Notes: a model not told the origin generated them from the letters alone. 64,000 nt of DNA from Candidatus Pelagibacter communis (GCF_001179845.1 NZ_CVSB01000026.1:49638-113637), one strand, 5' to 3'. Positions 26,460 through 36,211 are shown, counted from the first letter of the stretch. A program made the numbers and translations.

Positions 26460-27616
26460 TAAAATAATTCTCCAGAAATGCTTTTCATATACATTTCTTT
26501 TAGATCATTTTGACTTAACTTTTTAGGATTTCCTCCTGTTGATGGATCTTCAAATGCCATTAAAGAAAGCTCATCTAAATCAATATTATTACAATCCATC
26601 ACATCTGATAATTTGTTTGGAATATTTAAATTTTTTCTTAATTCCAAAATCCAATTTAAAAAACTATCAAAATTTTTATTTAAATTAAGATAATCACAAA
26701 TTGATATTATTTTATTTTCAATTGATGATTTATTAAATGTTAAAACATAAGGCATAAATATTGCGTTTGATAAACCATGGTGAACATTGAATTTACCGTT
26801 TACAGGGTGGCTCAATGAATGGATTGCTCCCAGTCCTTTTTGAAACGCAGTCGAACCCATTGAAGCTGCAGAAAGTAAATCCATTCTAGCCTTAACATCT
26901 TTTCCATTTTTAAAGGCTTTAATTAATGAATTTTTAATTAATTTCATTCCTTCTATTGCCATACCATCAGCCATTGGATGATATCCTGGTGCACAAAACG
27001 CTTCTAAATTATGAGCTAGTGCATCCATTCCTGTTGCTGCTGTTAATCTTGGAGATAATTCTAGTGTAAGTAAAGGATCTAAAATAACAATCGAAGGTAA
27101 CATTTTTGGGTGAAAAATAATTTTTTTTGCACCTGTTTCTTTATTAATGATTGCAGATGCTCTACCAGTTTCAGATCCAGTCCCAGCAGTGGTTGGAACT
27201 GCAATAATTTTTGAAATTTTTGAAATGTCAGCTCTTGTCCAGTAATCACCAATATCTTCGAAATCCCATAACGGTCGAGATTGTTTACACATAAATGCTA
27301 TAGTTTTTCCAACATCTAAACCACTTCCACCTCCTAAAGCTATTACACCATCACAGTTCGAGTTATTATAAACTTTAACGCCTTCTTCTACATTTTCTCC
27401 AATAGGATTTCCCGTAAAATTAGAAAAGGTAGCTAAATTTTTAAAACTTTTTTTTAATCTTAATATTACATTTTTTATTAAGTCTAAGTTAATTAAATCC
27501 TTGTCTGTTACGAATAATGGATTTGAAATATTTAACTCTTTACAGGCTAAGGATAAATCTTCAATTCTATTTTCTCCTATCCACATAATGGTTGGATAAT
27601 TCCAATTAATACCCAT
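26459..27616 (-). CDS. Iron-containing alcohol dehydrogenase
   Basis: The 385-residue protein belongs to the group III Fe-ADH family. The NAD-binding GGGSGLDVGKTIA (near residues 97-109), TTAGTGSETGRASA and the metal region ATGMDALAHNLEAFCAPGYH, followed by later histidines in SLSHPVNGKFNVHHG, are all present. Substrate could be an alcohol or, given the C1 context, an aldehyde/methanol-type compound. It lies between fhs and tmm but on the opposite strand to both. Confidence 0.9.
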   Translation of the reverse strand: MGINWNYPTIMWIGENRIEDLSLACKELNISNPLFVTDKDLINLDLIKNVILRLKKSFKNLATFSNFTGNPIGENVEEGVKVYNNSNCDGVIALGGGSGLDVGKTIAFMCKQSRPLWDFEDIGDYWTRADISKISKIIAVPTTAGTGSETGRASAIINKETGAKKIIFHPKMLPSIVILDPLLTLELSPRLTAATGMDALAHNLEAFCAPGYHPMADGMAIEGMKLIKNSLIKAFKNGKDVKARMDLLSAASMGSTAFQKGLGAIHSLSHPVNGKFNVHHGLSNAIFMPYVLTFNKSSIENKIISICDYLNLNKNFDSFLNWILELRKNLNIPNKLSDVMDCNNIDLDELSLMAFEDPSTGGNPKKLSQNDLKEMYMKSISGELF

Positions 27617-27693
27617 AACAAAATATAATTTTATTTTTTTAAAAATTGTTAGTAAGATATATTTATAAATTTATTAATGATAGGAAAAATTCT

Positions 27694-29025
27694 ATGTCAA
27701 AAGTAGCAATCATAGGCGCTGGTCCATGTGGACTTTCAATATTAAGAGCATTTGAGCATTTAGAAAAAAAAGGAGAAAAAATTCCTGAAATAGTTTGCTT
27801 TGAAAAACAAGAAAGTTGGGGTGGTTTATGGAACTACAACTGGAGAACTGGTTCAGATCAATATGGAGATCCTGTACCTAACAGTATGTACAGATACTTA
27901 TGGTCTAATGGACCTAAAGAGTGTTTAGAATTTGCTGATTATTCTTTTGATGAACATTTTGGAAAGCCAATTCCCTCTTTCCCTCCAAGAGAAGTGCTGC
28001 AAGATTATATTTTAGGAAGAGTGAGCAAAGGAAATATAAAAAGTAAGATTAAATTTAATACAAGAGTTACAAATACTAATTATAAAAATGATAAGTTTGA
28101 AATTAGCTACCAAGATAAAGTTAATAATAAAATTTTAAATGAAACGTTTGATTATGTGGTAATCTCTACAGGTCATTTTTCTGTACCTTTTATTCCTGAA
28201 TATAAAGGAATGAATTCTTTCCCAGGAAGAATAATGCACTCACATGATTTTAGAGATGCAGAAGAGTTCAGAGGAAAAGATGTGATTGTTTTGGGAAGCA
28301 GCTATTCAGCTGAAGATATAGCCCTACAATGTAATAAATATGGTGCTAAAAGTGTAACGATTGGTTATAGGCATAATCCAATGGGCTTTAAATGGCCAAA
28401 AGGCATGAAAGAAGTCCATTACTTAGATGGGTTAGAAGGAAAAAAAGCTATATTTAAAGATGGAACAGAACAAGATGCTGATGTAGTTATTTTATGTACT
28501 GGATATCTTCATCATTTCCCGTTTTTAGATGAAAGTTTAAAATTAAAAACTCATAACAGATTATATCCACCAAAACTTTACAAAGGTGTTGTGTGGCAAG
28601 ATAATCATAAACTTTTATACTTAGGTATGCAGGACCAGTTTCATACATTTAACATGTTTGACTGTCAGGGATGGTATGCAAGAGATGTGATCATGGGGAA
28701 AATCAAAATGCCTAGTGATGAAGAAATAAAAAAAGACATAAATAAATGGGTTTCAATGGAAGAAAAATTAGAAAATCCTGATCAAATGATTGATTTTCAA
28801 ACAGAATATACAAAAGAGCTTCATGATATGTCTGATTATCCAAAAATAGATTTTGAATTAATTAGAAAACATTTTAAAGAATGGGAACACCATAAGGTAG
28901 AGGATATTCTAACTTATAGAAATAAATCGTTTTCGTCTCCAGTAACTGGATCTGTTGCACCAATCCATCACACACCTTGGGAAAAAGCGATGGATGACTC
29001 AATGAAAACTTTTTTAAACAAATAA
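27694..29025 (+). CDS. tmm: Trimethylamine monooxygenase (flavin-containing)
   Basis: The 443-residue protein matches bacterial Tmm along its length, judged against the remembered Methylocella silvestris enzyme: FAD motif GAGPCG (8-13), WGGLWNYNWRTG, SMYRYLWSNGPKECLEFADY, the FMO signature F176-x-G-xxx-H-xxx-F186, and NADPH motif GSSYSAED (201-208). It oxidises trimethylamine to TMAO with NADPH and O2, and may act on dimethyl sulfide too. The ATG at 27694 with upstream AGGAAA gives the canonical MSKVAIIGAG start; an earlier TTG at 27646 is rejected. Transporter and Tdm genes for TMAO lie 2-10 kb away. Confidence 0.93.
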   Translation: MSKVAIIGAGPCGLSILRAFEHLEKKGEKIPEIVCFEKQESWGGLWNYNWRTGSDQYGDPVPNSMYRYLWSNGPKECLEFADYSFDEHFGKPIPSFPPREVLQDYILGRVSKGNIKSKIKFNTRVTNTNYKNDKFEISYQDKVNNKILNETFDYVVISTGHFSVPFIPEYKGMNSFPGRIMHSHDFRDAEEFRGKDVIVLGSSYSAEDIALQCNKYGAKSVTIGYRHNPMGFKWPKGMKEVHYLDGLEGKKAIFKDGTEQDADVVILCTGYLHHFPFLDESLKLKTHNRLYPPKLYKGVVWQDNHKLLYLGMQDQFHTFNMFDCQGWYARDVIMGKIKMPSDEEIKKDINKWVSMEEKLENPDQMIDFQTEYTKELHDMSDYPKIDFELIRKHFKEWEHHKVEDILTYRNKSFSSPVTGSVAPIHHTPWEKAMDDSMKTFLNK

Positions 29026-29029
29026 AAAT

Positions 29030-29992
29030 TTAATAATTTATTTTTAATTTTTTGTTTTTATTAATTGAATTTAATAATGCAATCATTAGTGGGATTTTTT
29101 TCTTATTAATTTTTCTTAAAATATAGGGGGCAATTTCATTGGCTAAATCAGCTCCTTCAATGGTATCATTTCTCATAAATTTCTTTTTTGCATTTTTAAA
29201 AGAAAATCCTTTACCTAAGTATTCTCCCATTTTGCTATTTCTGCCACCTACAGCACTCACATAAAGATCTCCAATACCAGCTAAACCATATACTGTTTCT
29301 TCTCTTCCTCTAAAAAATTTAATTAAGTATTTCATTTCATCTATTGATTTTCTGAATAAAGCAGAGGAAGTATTATTTCCTTGACCCGATCCAATTATCA
29401 TCGAATAAATATTCTTAATAGCAGAGGAAAACTCAACACCTTTTACATCTGATGAATATTCTGTTTTGTAATAATGAGTTGAAATCATTTTTCCAATTTT
29501 TTTAGCAATACTTATATTTTTATTTGCTATTACAGTATAACTTTTTACCTTCCTTGCTAATTCTTTTGCTAAACAAGGTCCTTTTAATATTGAAATGTTT
29601 AAATTTTTTTTATTTAAATTTAATTGCTCAGACATACTTATTAATTTTTTACTTTTTTTTTGAAATTTTAAACCTTTTGTTAAAACAAGTATTAAAGTTT
29701 TTTGTTTAAGATCTTTTAGATAATTTTTTATCATGTCTATACCTACTGAGCTTACAGCAACGACTATTAAATCCCATTTTTCATTCAAAAGTTCAGGACT
29801 AAATTTCTTAAGATTGAGTTTATTTGATAAGTTAATTTTTAGAGCTGGATGAAATTTTTTTTTATTCTTTAATTTTTTTAGTAAATTTAGGTTATATGGT
29901 TCAGTCAAAGTTACTTTTTGATTGTTGTCAATTAAAGGAACAGAAAAAGCTGCACCCATTGCTCCTGCTCCAATTATTAAAACTTTTTTCAT
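29030..29992 (-). CDS. gpsA: NAD(P)-dependent glycerol-3-phosphate dehydrogenase
   Basis: The 320-residue protein has the GpsA N-terminal motif IIGAGAMGAAFSVPL, the catalytic lysine region GVEFSSAIKNIYSMIIGSGQ and ETVYGLAGIGDLYVS. It interconverts DHAP and sn-glycerol-3-phosphate. Length is slightly short of the usual 330-340. It follows glpK after 5 bases, so in this operon it may also take G3P made from glycerol toward DHAP, though biosynthesis of phospholipid backbone is the usual role. Confidence 0.92.
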   Translation of the reverse strand: MKKVLIIGAGAMGAAFSVPLIDNNQKVTLTEPYNLNLLKKLKNKKKFHPALKINLSNKLNLKKFSPELLNEKWDLIVVAVSSVGIDMIKNYLKDLKQKTLILVLTKGLKFQKKSKKLISMSEQLNLNKKNLNISILKGPCLAKELARKVKSYTVIANKNISIAKKIGKMISTHYYKTEYSSDVKGVEFSSAIKNIYSMIIGSGQGNNTSSALFRKSIDEMKYLIKFFRGREETVYGLAGIGDLYVSAVGGRNSKMGEYLGKGFSFKNAKKKFMRNDTIEGADLANEIAPYILRKINKKKIPLMIALLNSINKNKKLKINY

Positions 29993-29997
29993 AAATA

Positions 29998-31476
29998 TTA
30001 TGCTAAAGTTTTTTTAATTGCTTGCTGCCAACCTTGCAATAAGTGATTTCTCAAATTTTTATCAATTTTTGGTATAAATTCCTTATCTTTTCTCCATGTA
30101 TTTTTAATATGATTTAATGATTTAAATTCTCCTATTTGGTAACCTGCTAACAGCGCGGCCCCGAGAGCAGTCGTTTCTAAAATTTTAGGTCGAACTACTT
30201 TTAAATTAATTATATTTGCCAAAAATTGTGAGAACCAATTATTAGCTACCATACCACCATCAATTTTAACTATTCTGGGTTTTAAACCATCTTTATTCAT
30301 TGAATAAAATAAGTCATTACTTTGATAAGCAACTGACTCAACGGTCGCTCTCACTAAAGTTTTCCAATCACTATCTCTTGTAAGTCCTGTTATTAAACCT
30401 CTTACATCAGGTCTCCAATAAGGTGCACCTATTCCACTAAAAGCTGGGACAACATAAACTTCATTGTTAGTTTTTGTTGATTTAGCTATTTTTTCAGTTT
30501 CGTAAGCATTGTTTATTAGTTTAATTTTATCTCTCAACCATTGTACCCCTGCTCCTGCTATGAAAATAGATCCTTCAAGAGCATACGTAGTCTTATTGTT
30601 CAATCGATAACAAATTGTGGTTAATAACTTATTTTTTGAATTAATTTTTTTTGATCCAGTATTCATTATTATAAAAGCGCCTGTACCATAGGTGCTTTTA
30701 ATTGATCCTTTTTCAAAACAAGCTTGTCCTACAGCTGCAGCTTGTTGATCTCCTAAAACAGCTGAAATGGGTATTTCTTTTCCTATAACTCTCTTGTCTG
30801 TTTTTCCAAAATTATCTGCAGAATTTTTTACCTCTGGCAAGATGCTCCTTGGAATTTTTAATTTCTGTAAAATTTCATTATCCCATTTATTGTTATTGAT
30901 ATTAAACAACATAGTTCTACTTGCGTTGGTAGCTTCAGTTAAATGCTGTTTACCTTTAGTTAATTTCCAGATTAAGAAGGTATCTACTGTACCAAATAAT
31001 AAATTATTAGTTTTTAATAACTTTTTTGAAACCATTACATTTTCTAAAATCCATTTTATTTTAGTGGCAGAAAAATAAGGATCTATAAATAATCCTGTTT
31101 TTTTTCTAAAAGTATTTTCATAATTTTTATTCTTTAGAGATTTACAATATTCCTGGGTTCTTCTATCTTGCCAAACAATTGCATTATAAACAGGTTTTCC
31201 AGTTTTTTTATTCCACAAAATTGTAGTTTCTCTTTGATTTGTAATTCCAATTGTAAGTATATGACCTTTTAAAATTTTAGCTTTTTTGATTACTCGTTTT
31301 AACGCTTTAAATGTTGTCGACCAAATTTCATTTGGATTGTGCTCTACCCAACCATTTCTTGGAAAGTATTGTTTAAATTCATATTGAGATATAAATTGAA
31401 TATTGCCTTTAATATCAAATAGCACTACTCTCGAGGAAGTTGTCCCCTGGTCAATCGAGATAATAAATTTTTTCAA
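29998..31476 (-). CDS. glpK: Glycerol kinase
   Basis: The 492-residue FGGY kinase phosphorylates glycerol to G3P. It begins with IDQGTTSSRVVLFD (residues 8-21), has NQRETTILWNKKTGKP, the FGGY signature around WQDRRT and GALLAGYQIGEF near the C-terminus. It follows the tmoV-like permease gene by 4 bases and precedes gpsA, so TMAO transport and glycerol genes may share a transcript. No glycerol facilitator or glpD is nearby. Confidence 0.95.
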   Translation of the reverse strand: MKKFIISIDQGTTSSRVVLFDIKGNIQFISQYEFKQYFPRNGWVEHNPNEIWSTTFKALKRVIKKAKILKGHILTIGITNQRETTILWNKKTGKPVYNAIVWQDRRTQEYCKSLKNKNYENTFRKKTGLFIDPYFSATKIKWILENVMVSKKLLKTNNLLFGTVDTFLIWKLTKGKQHLTEATNASRTMLFNINNNKWDNEILQKLKIPRSILPEVKNSADNFGKTDKRVIGKEIPISAVLGDQQAAAVGQACFEKGSIKSTYGTGAFIIMNTGSKKINSKNKLLTTICYRLNNKTTYALEGSIFIAGAGVQWLRDKIKLINNAYETEKIAKSTKTNNEVYVVPAFSGIGAPYWRPDVRGLITGLTRDSDWKTLVRATVESVAYQSNDLFYSMNKDGLKPRIVKIDGGMVANNWFSQFLANIINLKVVRPKILETTALGAALLAGYQIGEFKSLNHIKNTWRKDKEFIPKIDKNLRNHLLQGWQQAIKKTLA

Positions 31477-31480
31477 AATA

Positions 31481-33634
31481 CTAATCTATACCGAGATGTT
31501 TTTTTCTTTTTCCAACCCAAGTTCTAATTAAGTTATCAAAAATTAAACCTATAAATGCAACGCAGATACCTAAAGTTAAACCGATTCCTGCCCCATTTTT
31601 ATCTGAAAGTGCTTTTAAGATATACTGACCAAGATCCTCTGTTCCAATGAAGGCTCCTATTATCACCATGAATAAAGCAAAAACAATTGTTTGATTTAGA
31701 CCAAGCATCATGTGTGGGAATGCTAGTGGAAATTCAATTTTTGTTAATCTTTGAAATTTATTAACTCCAGACATTGTTGCGGCCTCATGCAAACCAACCG
31801 GAACGCTTCTTAAACCTTCAATTGTGTACCTTGTTGCAGGAATTGTGGCATAAACAATTACTGCAATTAATACAGAAGTATCTGTAATCCCAAAAAGCAT
31901 CATCACAGGAATTAGATATACAAATGATGGGAAAGTTTGAAAAATATCACAAACCCCTAGCATAAACGCAGCGGATTTTTTATTCTGAAAACATAAAGTG
32001 CCAACTGTAAATCCTATCAAACAAGAAATAACTACACCAAAAGTTGCCATATATAATGTAACTAGCGCTCTATCCCACCATGGGCTTAATGCTATAAATA
32101 AAGTTAAAGCAGCAACAACTAATGCTGAACGAATTCCTCCAATTAAATACCCTGCACCAACTGCTAGTACCAATGTAGCAACTGCAGGCATTCTTAAATA
32201 TAAAGCTCTCATCGGCTGAAGCACATCTTGAATTAACCATGTATTGAATGCTTTAATATACACGAAGAAAGTATCAAAAATCCAATCAACTCCTTTATTC
32301 CAAAAATCTGCTGTTGATATTCCTTTGTTATGTGGAATTTCAAACAAGTAATTAAAACTACCTTTGAAAATAAAAGTGCCAACATATGCAAGAATTATTC
32401 CAATTACGAATGAAGCTGCAAAAAATATTACGTTTTTATTTCTTTGGAAAAATGTCAGATTACCAAAATAATCTGTTTGTTTATTTGCCCAAGCTAAAGA
32501 CATTTTATCAAGAAGAATTGCAATTAAACTAATACACAATCCTGCTTCCAATGCTAATCCAATATTAAGTTGGTTCAAAGCTAATAATAAGTTAAATCCT
32601 AAACCTTTTGCACCAATGAAAGCAGATATGACTGCCATTGAAAAACAAACCATAATAACTTGGTTAACTCCAATTAAAATATCTCGTCTTGCTGTAGGAA
32701 TTAACACCTTGAGCATTAGTTGCCAATTTGTACACCCACTCATTCGTCCTGCTTCAATAACTTCTGGAGGTATAGCCCTTAAACCCAATATTGTAAGTAA
32801 TATCATTGGCGGAACTGCAACAACCATAGTAATTATTACAGCAGCATGATCTCCAACTCCAAATAGAACAAGTGCAGGAACTAATACAGCGTATTGTGGC
32901 ATTGTCTGCATCACAAGAAGAATTGGGTACAATGCTTTTTCAATACGTTTGCTTTTGTAAGCTGCAATACCAAGACCTAAACCAAAAATAAATGAAAGTG
33001 GAGCCGCAACAAGTATAAAAGACAGTGTTTGCATTGAAGGTTTCCATTGACCAAATATAGAAATATAGATCATTGTTAAACCTGCAAACAAAGCTAATCC
33101 TTTTCCACTTAATTTATAAGAAAGTATCGCTGCTCCAGCTGCAACAATAGTCCAAGGTAAACCTGGTAACTCTAACCAAGGATAAGCATCAATAAAATCC
33201 CAACTAGTGAATGCAACAATAGTTTCTAAGCCCCCCAATAAAATTTCTCTAATTAATTCAATTAAAAAAGTCATGAATGCAGTTAAATTTCTACTTATCT
33301 GTAAAAGTATTGGTCGAGTTTTAAATTCTTGAGTATCTTCGTTCCAAAACTCCATTGGCATCCACTCATTCATTAAGAAAAATAAAGAATCATTTATCCA
33401 AATAGGCAACCATCCTAGAAGTGGAGGTAATCTCCAAAATACATCAAAGGCATAATACCTAACCTCTTTACCTAGAAAAAAGTAAACACTTTGGTTTGGA
33501 TCTTTAACAAATTCTGCCTGGCCTCTTATAAATTTATAAGTTTCAGGAACATCAATAGCAAAACATAAGGCAAAAAATACAATTAACAAAAATAACCATT
33601 GAAATAATTTTGGATATTTTTTTAAATACTCCAT
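31481..33634 (-). CDS. tmoV: Double-domain betaine/TMAO ABC permease
   Basis: At 717 residues this is a fusion of two ProW-like permease halves, each with its own EAA loop: EAGRMSGCTNWQLMLKVLIP in the first half and EAATMSGVNKFQRLTKIEFP in the second. A long hydrophilic-hydrophobic linker (about residues 395-480) separates them. The size and fusion match TmoV of the TMAO transporter characterised in Ruegeria pomeroyi, and tmoX and tdm lie in the same locus. Transport of glycine betaine or choline is the alternative. It follows the ATPase gene by 3 bases. Confidence 0.82.
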   Translation of the reverse strand: MEYLKKYPKLFQWLFLLIVFFALCFAIDVPETYKFIRGQAEFVKDPNQSVYFFLGKEVRYYAFDVFWRLPPLLGWLPIWINDSLFFLMNEWMPMEFWNEDTQEFKTRPILLQISRNLTAFMTFLIELIREILLGGLETIVAFTSWDFIDAYPWLELPGLPWTIVAAGAAILSYKLSGKGLALFAGLTMIYISIFGQWKPSMQTLSFILVAAPLSFIFGLGLGIAAYKSKRIEKALYPILLVMQTMPQYAVLVPALVLFGVGDHAAVIITMVVAVPPMILLTILGLRAIPPEVIEAGRMSGCTNWQLMLKVLIPTARRDILIGVNQVIMVCFSMAVISAFIGAKGLGFNLLLALNQLNIGLALEAGLCISLIAILLDKMSLAWANKQTDYFGNLTFFQRNKNVIFFAASFVIGIILAYVGTFIFKGSFNYLFEIPHNKGISTADFWNKGVDWIFDTFFVYIKAFNTWLIQDVLQPMRALYLRMPAVATLVLAVGAGYLIGGIRSALVVAALTLFIALSPWWDRALVTLYMATFGVVISCLIGFTVGTLCFQNKKSAAFMLGVCDIFQTFPSFVYLIPVMMLFGITDTSVLIAVIVYATIPATRYTIEGLRSVPVGLHEAATMSGVNKFQRLTKIEFPLAFPHMMLGLNQTIVFALFMVIIGAFIGTEDLGQYILKALSDKNGAGIGLTLGICVAFIGLIFDNLIRTWVGKRKKHLGID

Positions 33635-33637
33635 ATT

Positions 33638-34669
33638 TTAACTACCGTTTTTTCTTCCTCCAAAAACTGTATCTATTATTTTTGAAGGTTTAATTGATCC
33701 TACAATATTATTATTTGAGTCAACTACTCCTACTAATTTTTCTTGAGTAAGTATTTTTTCTGCAACATTTTCTATAATTTCATCTTTTGATACTTTTAAA
33801 TCTCCTAAATCATCTTTACTTGAAGCATCCATTACATCCTCAATAATCAAAACCTTCTCTCTCGGCACTTCTTCGGTAAACTTTCTTACATATTCAGTTG
33901 CTGGGTTTAGCACGATATTTGCGGGTGTATCTAATTGTTCAATTATACCATCTTTCATAATCGCTATACGATCAGCTAACTTTAATGCCTCATCAAAATC
34001 ATGGGTAATAAACATAATTGTTTTTTGTAATTTTTCCTGAAGTCTTAAAAACTCATCTTGCATTTCTTTTCTTATTAATGGATCTAATGCAGAAAAGGGT
34101 TCATCTAAAAACCATATATCTGGTTCCACAGCTAATGATCTTGCGATCCCTACTCTTTGTTGTTGCCCGCCTGAAAGCTCTCTTGGAAAATAGTTTTCTC
34201 TTCCGTCAAGTCCAACTAGTTTTACCATTTCCATTGCTCTATTAATGCTATCTTCAGTATTGGTACCTTTGATCTGTAGTGGGAAAGCAATGTTTTCAAC
34301 TACTGTTTTATGAGGTAACAAAGCAAAGCTTTGAAAAACCATTCCCATTTTATTCCTTCTAAGCTCAATAAGCTCTTTATTATTTAGTTCTAATAAATCT
34401 TGACCTTCAATAAAAATTTTTCCACCAGTAGCATCTGTTAATCTTGAAATACATCTTAGAAGTGTTGATTTGCCTGAACCAGATAGTCCCATTACTACCA
34501 ACATTTCTCCTTTGGCAACTTCAAAAGAGGCGTTGTTTACTCCAACTATACATCCTTTTTCTTGGAAAGTTTTTGCATCTACATTACCGTTAGACTCTTC
34601 AAGCATCTTTTTGGCATTTTCTCCAAAAATTTTGTAAACCGATTCACATTTGATTACAATTTCAGACAT
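33638..34669 (-). CDS. tmoW: TMAO/betaine ABC transporter ATPase
   Basis: The 343-residue protein has Walker A GLSGSGKST (61-69), the ABC signature LSGGQQQRVGIARSLA, Walker B WFLDEPFSALDP and the switch ITHDFDEA. The C-terminal 70 residues look like a CBS-type regulatory tail, as in ProV/OpuAA. It energises the double permease downstream. Since the second betaine-type transporter in this window (5470-7417) lacks an ATPase, sharing is conceivable but unproven. Confidence 0.87.
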   Translation of the reverse strand: MSEIVIKCESVYKIFGENAKKMLEESNGNVDAKTFQEKGCIVGVNNASFEVAKGEMLVVMGLSGSGKSTLLRCISRLTDATGGKIFIEGQDLLELNNKELIELRRNKMGMVFQSFALLPHKTVVENIAFPLQIKGTNTEDSINRAMEMVKLVGLDGRENYFPRELSGGQQQRVGIARSLAVEPDIWFLDEPFSALDPLIRKEMQDEFLRLQEKLQKTIMFITHDFDEALKLADRIAIMKDGIIEQLDTPANIVLNPATEYVRKFTEEVPREKVLIIEDVMDASSKDDLGDLKVSKDEIIENVAEKILTQEKLVGVVDSNNNIVGSIKPSKIIDTVFGGRKNGS

Positions 34670-34734
34670 AAATTTTTTTAAAGTTATCTTAAATTAAATA
34701 AAATTAAAATGTTAATAATTGTTACCTTTCTTAA

Positions 34735-35286
34735 TTAAAAATTTTTAATAAAATAAACTCTAGTATCAATTCCTGTGCTTAAAAAACTTAAAGCTTCTCC
34801 ACTTATAGTAATACTTTCATCAACACCTACATTATTTCCACTAACCGTAAAACCAGCAAAACATTTGCCTTTTTCTTTGTCCCATTTTACAAAAGTTTCA
34901 TCAATTTTATTTCCATTAATTGTATAAAGCTCATGTGCTCTAAAATTTAAAAAATTTGCACCCATTATTGCTCTTTGTGGAATTAGTTTTGTAGCTTTAC
35001 ATACCTGTTCATATACCTCATCTGTCAATTTATAGTGATCTGTGCCATCAAATGAAACTAATATTCCTGAAGGCAATTTAGATATTAATTCACTAAGCTT
35101 TTTTTCCTCAGCAATTCTTTCTTCTTCTAATTTCATTCTTTTTACTAAGTCATCACCTTGACCAAAAATTCCATTTAAAATGCTGAAAGACATAATCACT
35201 ACAAGAGTAATAATTATGAGACCAATAAATTCTCTTATTGATTCATGTAAAGCTTTTATTTTATTAAGATAATTTTCTTTTGACAT
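34735..35286 (-). CDS. Hypothetical membrane-anchored protein, 183 residues
   Basis: Not recognised. One transmembrane helix (about residues 21-42, FIGLIIITLVVIMSFSIL) is followed by a charged, probably coiled-coil stretch (KRMKLEEERIAEEKKLSELI) and a soluble domain with AIMGANFLNFRAHELYTING and a few cysteines. The topology suggests a periplasmic C-terminal domain. Its start overlaps the stop of the MORN-repeat gene (TAATG); the ATPase gene follows after 65 bases. Confidence 0.6.
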   Translation of the reverse strand: MSKENYLNKIKALHESIREFIGLIIITLVVIMSFSILNGIFGQGDDLVKRMKLEEERIAEEKKLSELISKLPSGILVSFDGTDHYKLTDEVYEQVCKATKLIPQRAIMGANFLNFRAHELYTINGNKIDETFVKWDKEKGKCFAGFTVSGNNVGVDESITISGEALSFLSTGIDTRVYFIKNF

Positions 35287-35663
35287 TATTCTTGTAACTT
35301 ACCGTTTTTCCAAATGCCTGATTTTTGTTTTCCATCTGCCCAAGTAAATGTTCCTTGGCCATTCATAAAACCTTTGGACCACTCTCCTTCATAAGTAGAC
35401 CCGTCAGGAAAAGTTAAAGTTCCTTGTCCGCTCCATTCACTATTCTTAAATTCCCCTTTATAAATATAACCATTAGGCCATGTTTCGATACCTTGACCTT
35501 GTTTTTTTGTGCCAACCCACTCACCTTCATAAGTAGTTTTATCTGTATAAACCCATTTACCATAACCGTTTTCACAGTTGCCTTCTTTACAACCAGTGCT
35601 TCTTGCTAAAACAGAGGACGAAGCTAATAACCCTATAATTATAGTAATAATAATTTTATTCAT
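35286..35663 (-). CDS. Secreted MORN-repeat protein
   Basis: The 125-residue protein has a signal peptide (MNKIIITIIIGLLASSSVLA) and about four MORN repeats, seen as repeated Y-x-G-E-W/F with G-x-G at constant spacing (TTYEGEWVGTKKQGQG, YIYKGEFKNSEWSGQG, STYEGEWSKGFMNGQG and a last degenerate copy). Two cysteines before the repeats (CKEGNC) could form a disulfide. MORN repeats form beta-sheet scaffolds; function in the periplasm is unknown. It is coupled to the 183-residue gene. Confidence 0.85.
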   Translation of the reverse strand: MNKIIITIIIGLLASSSVLARSTGCKEGNCENGYGKWVYTDKTTYEGEWVGTKKQGQGIETWPNGYIYKGEFKNSEWSGQGTLTFPDGSTYEGEWSKGFMNGQGTFTWADGKQKSGIWKNGKLQE

Positions 35664-35697
35664 TTTAATATTTTACACAAAATCATTTAAAAAAAAA

Positions 35698-36162
35698 TCA
35701 GACTTTTTTTTCCCTTTTTTTACATGAATAGAAAAATATATATTTTTCTGAGTTTTCACTTTTAATATTTTTAGTAATTTCATGGATTAATTCACCTGAT
35801 TTTCTAGTTACAATAGCAGATTCTGAATAATTTTTTTCTGCATCAATTGCTTTAAATAAAACAACATCTTTATTAACAATTTTAACGTTTAGTTTTGTAG
35901 ATTTTGAAAGAAATAAAGAAAGCCCATCTATAAAAAGTGTTTCGGGTTTTATTGCTTTAATTTGAAATTTATCTAAATCCTTGTCTTTTAATTCTTCTGG
36001 TAAAAAAGTTTTGTAATTATATTCTAAATTTTTAATTATTTTTTTTTCTAGCTTACATTTTAAACTTAAATTAATATTTTCTTGTATATTTATATTTTTT
36101 GCAAAAGATAAATTAAAAAAAAATAAACTTAATAGAACAACTAAAAAAAATTTTTTAATCAT
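35698..36162 (-). CDS. Secreted hypothetical protein, 154 residues
   Basis: Not recognised. A clear signal peptide (MIKKFFLVVLLSLFFFNLSF, cleavage near AKN) is followed by a Lys/Asn-rich domain with two cysteines (SLKCKLEK and YSCKK at the end), possibly a disulfide. Composition is strongly shaped by AT bias. It is the first gene after the tmoX terminator; about 35 bases separate it from the MORN gene. Confidence 0.6.
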   Translation of the reverse strand: MIKKFFLVVLLSLFFFNLSFAKNINIQENINLSLKCKLEKKIIKNLEYNYKTFLPEELKDKDLDKFQIKAIKPETLFIDGLSLFLSKSTKLNVKIVNKDVVLFKAIDAEKNYSESAIVTRKSGELIHEITKNIKSENSEKYIFFYSCKKREKKV

Positions 36163-36176
36163 AGTTAGTCATACTT

Positions 36177-36211
36177 AAAAAAAATCTCCCCCAACTACGT
36201 TGGGAGAGATT
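36177..36211 (-). terminator. Rho-independent terminator after tmoX
   Basis: On the minus strand a 12-bp stem (36200-36211 with 36183-36194, one G-U pair) closes on a 5-base loop (36195-36199) and is followed by a run of eight U (36184-36177). It starts 19 bases after the tmoX stop, so most transcripts should end here, with leaky readthrough or a separate promoter for the genes downstream. Confidence 0.9.
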
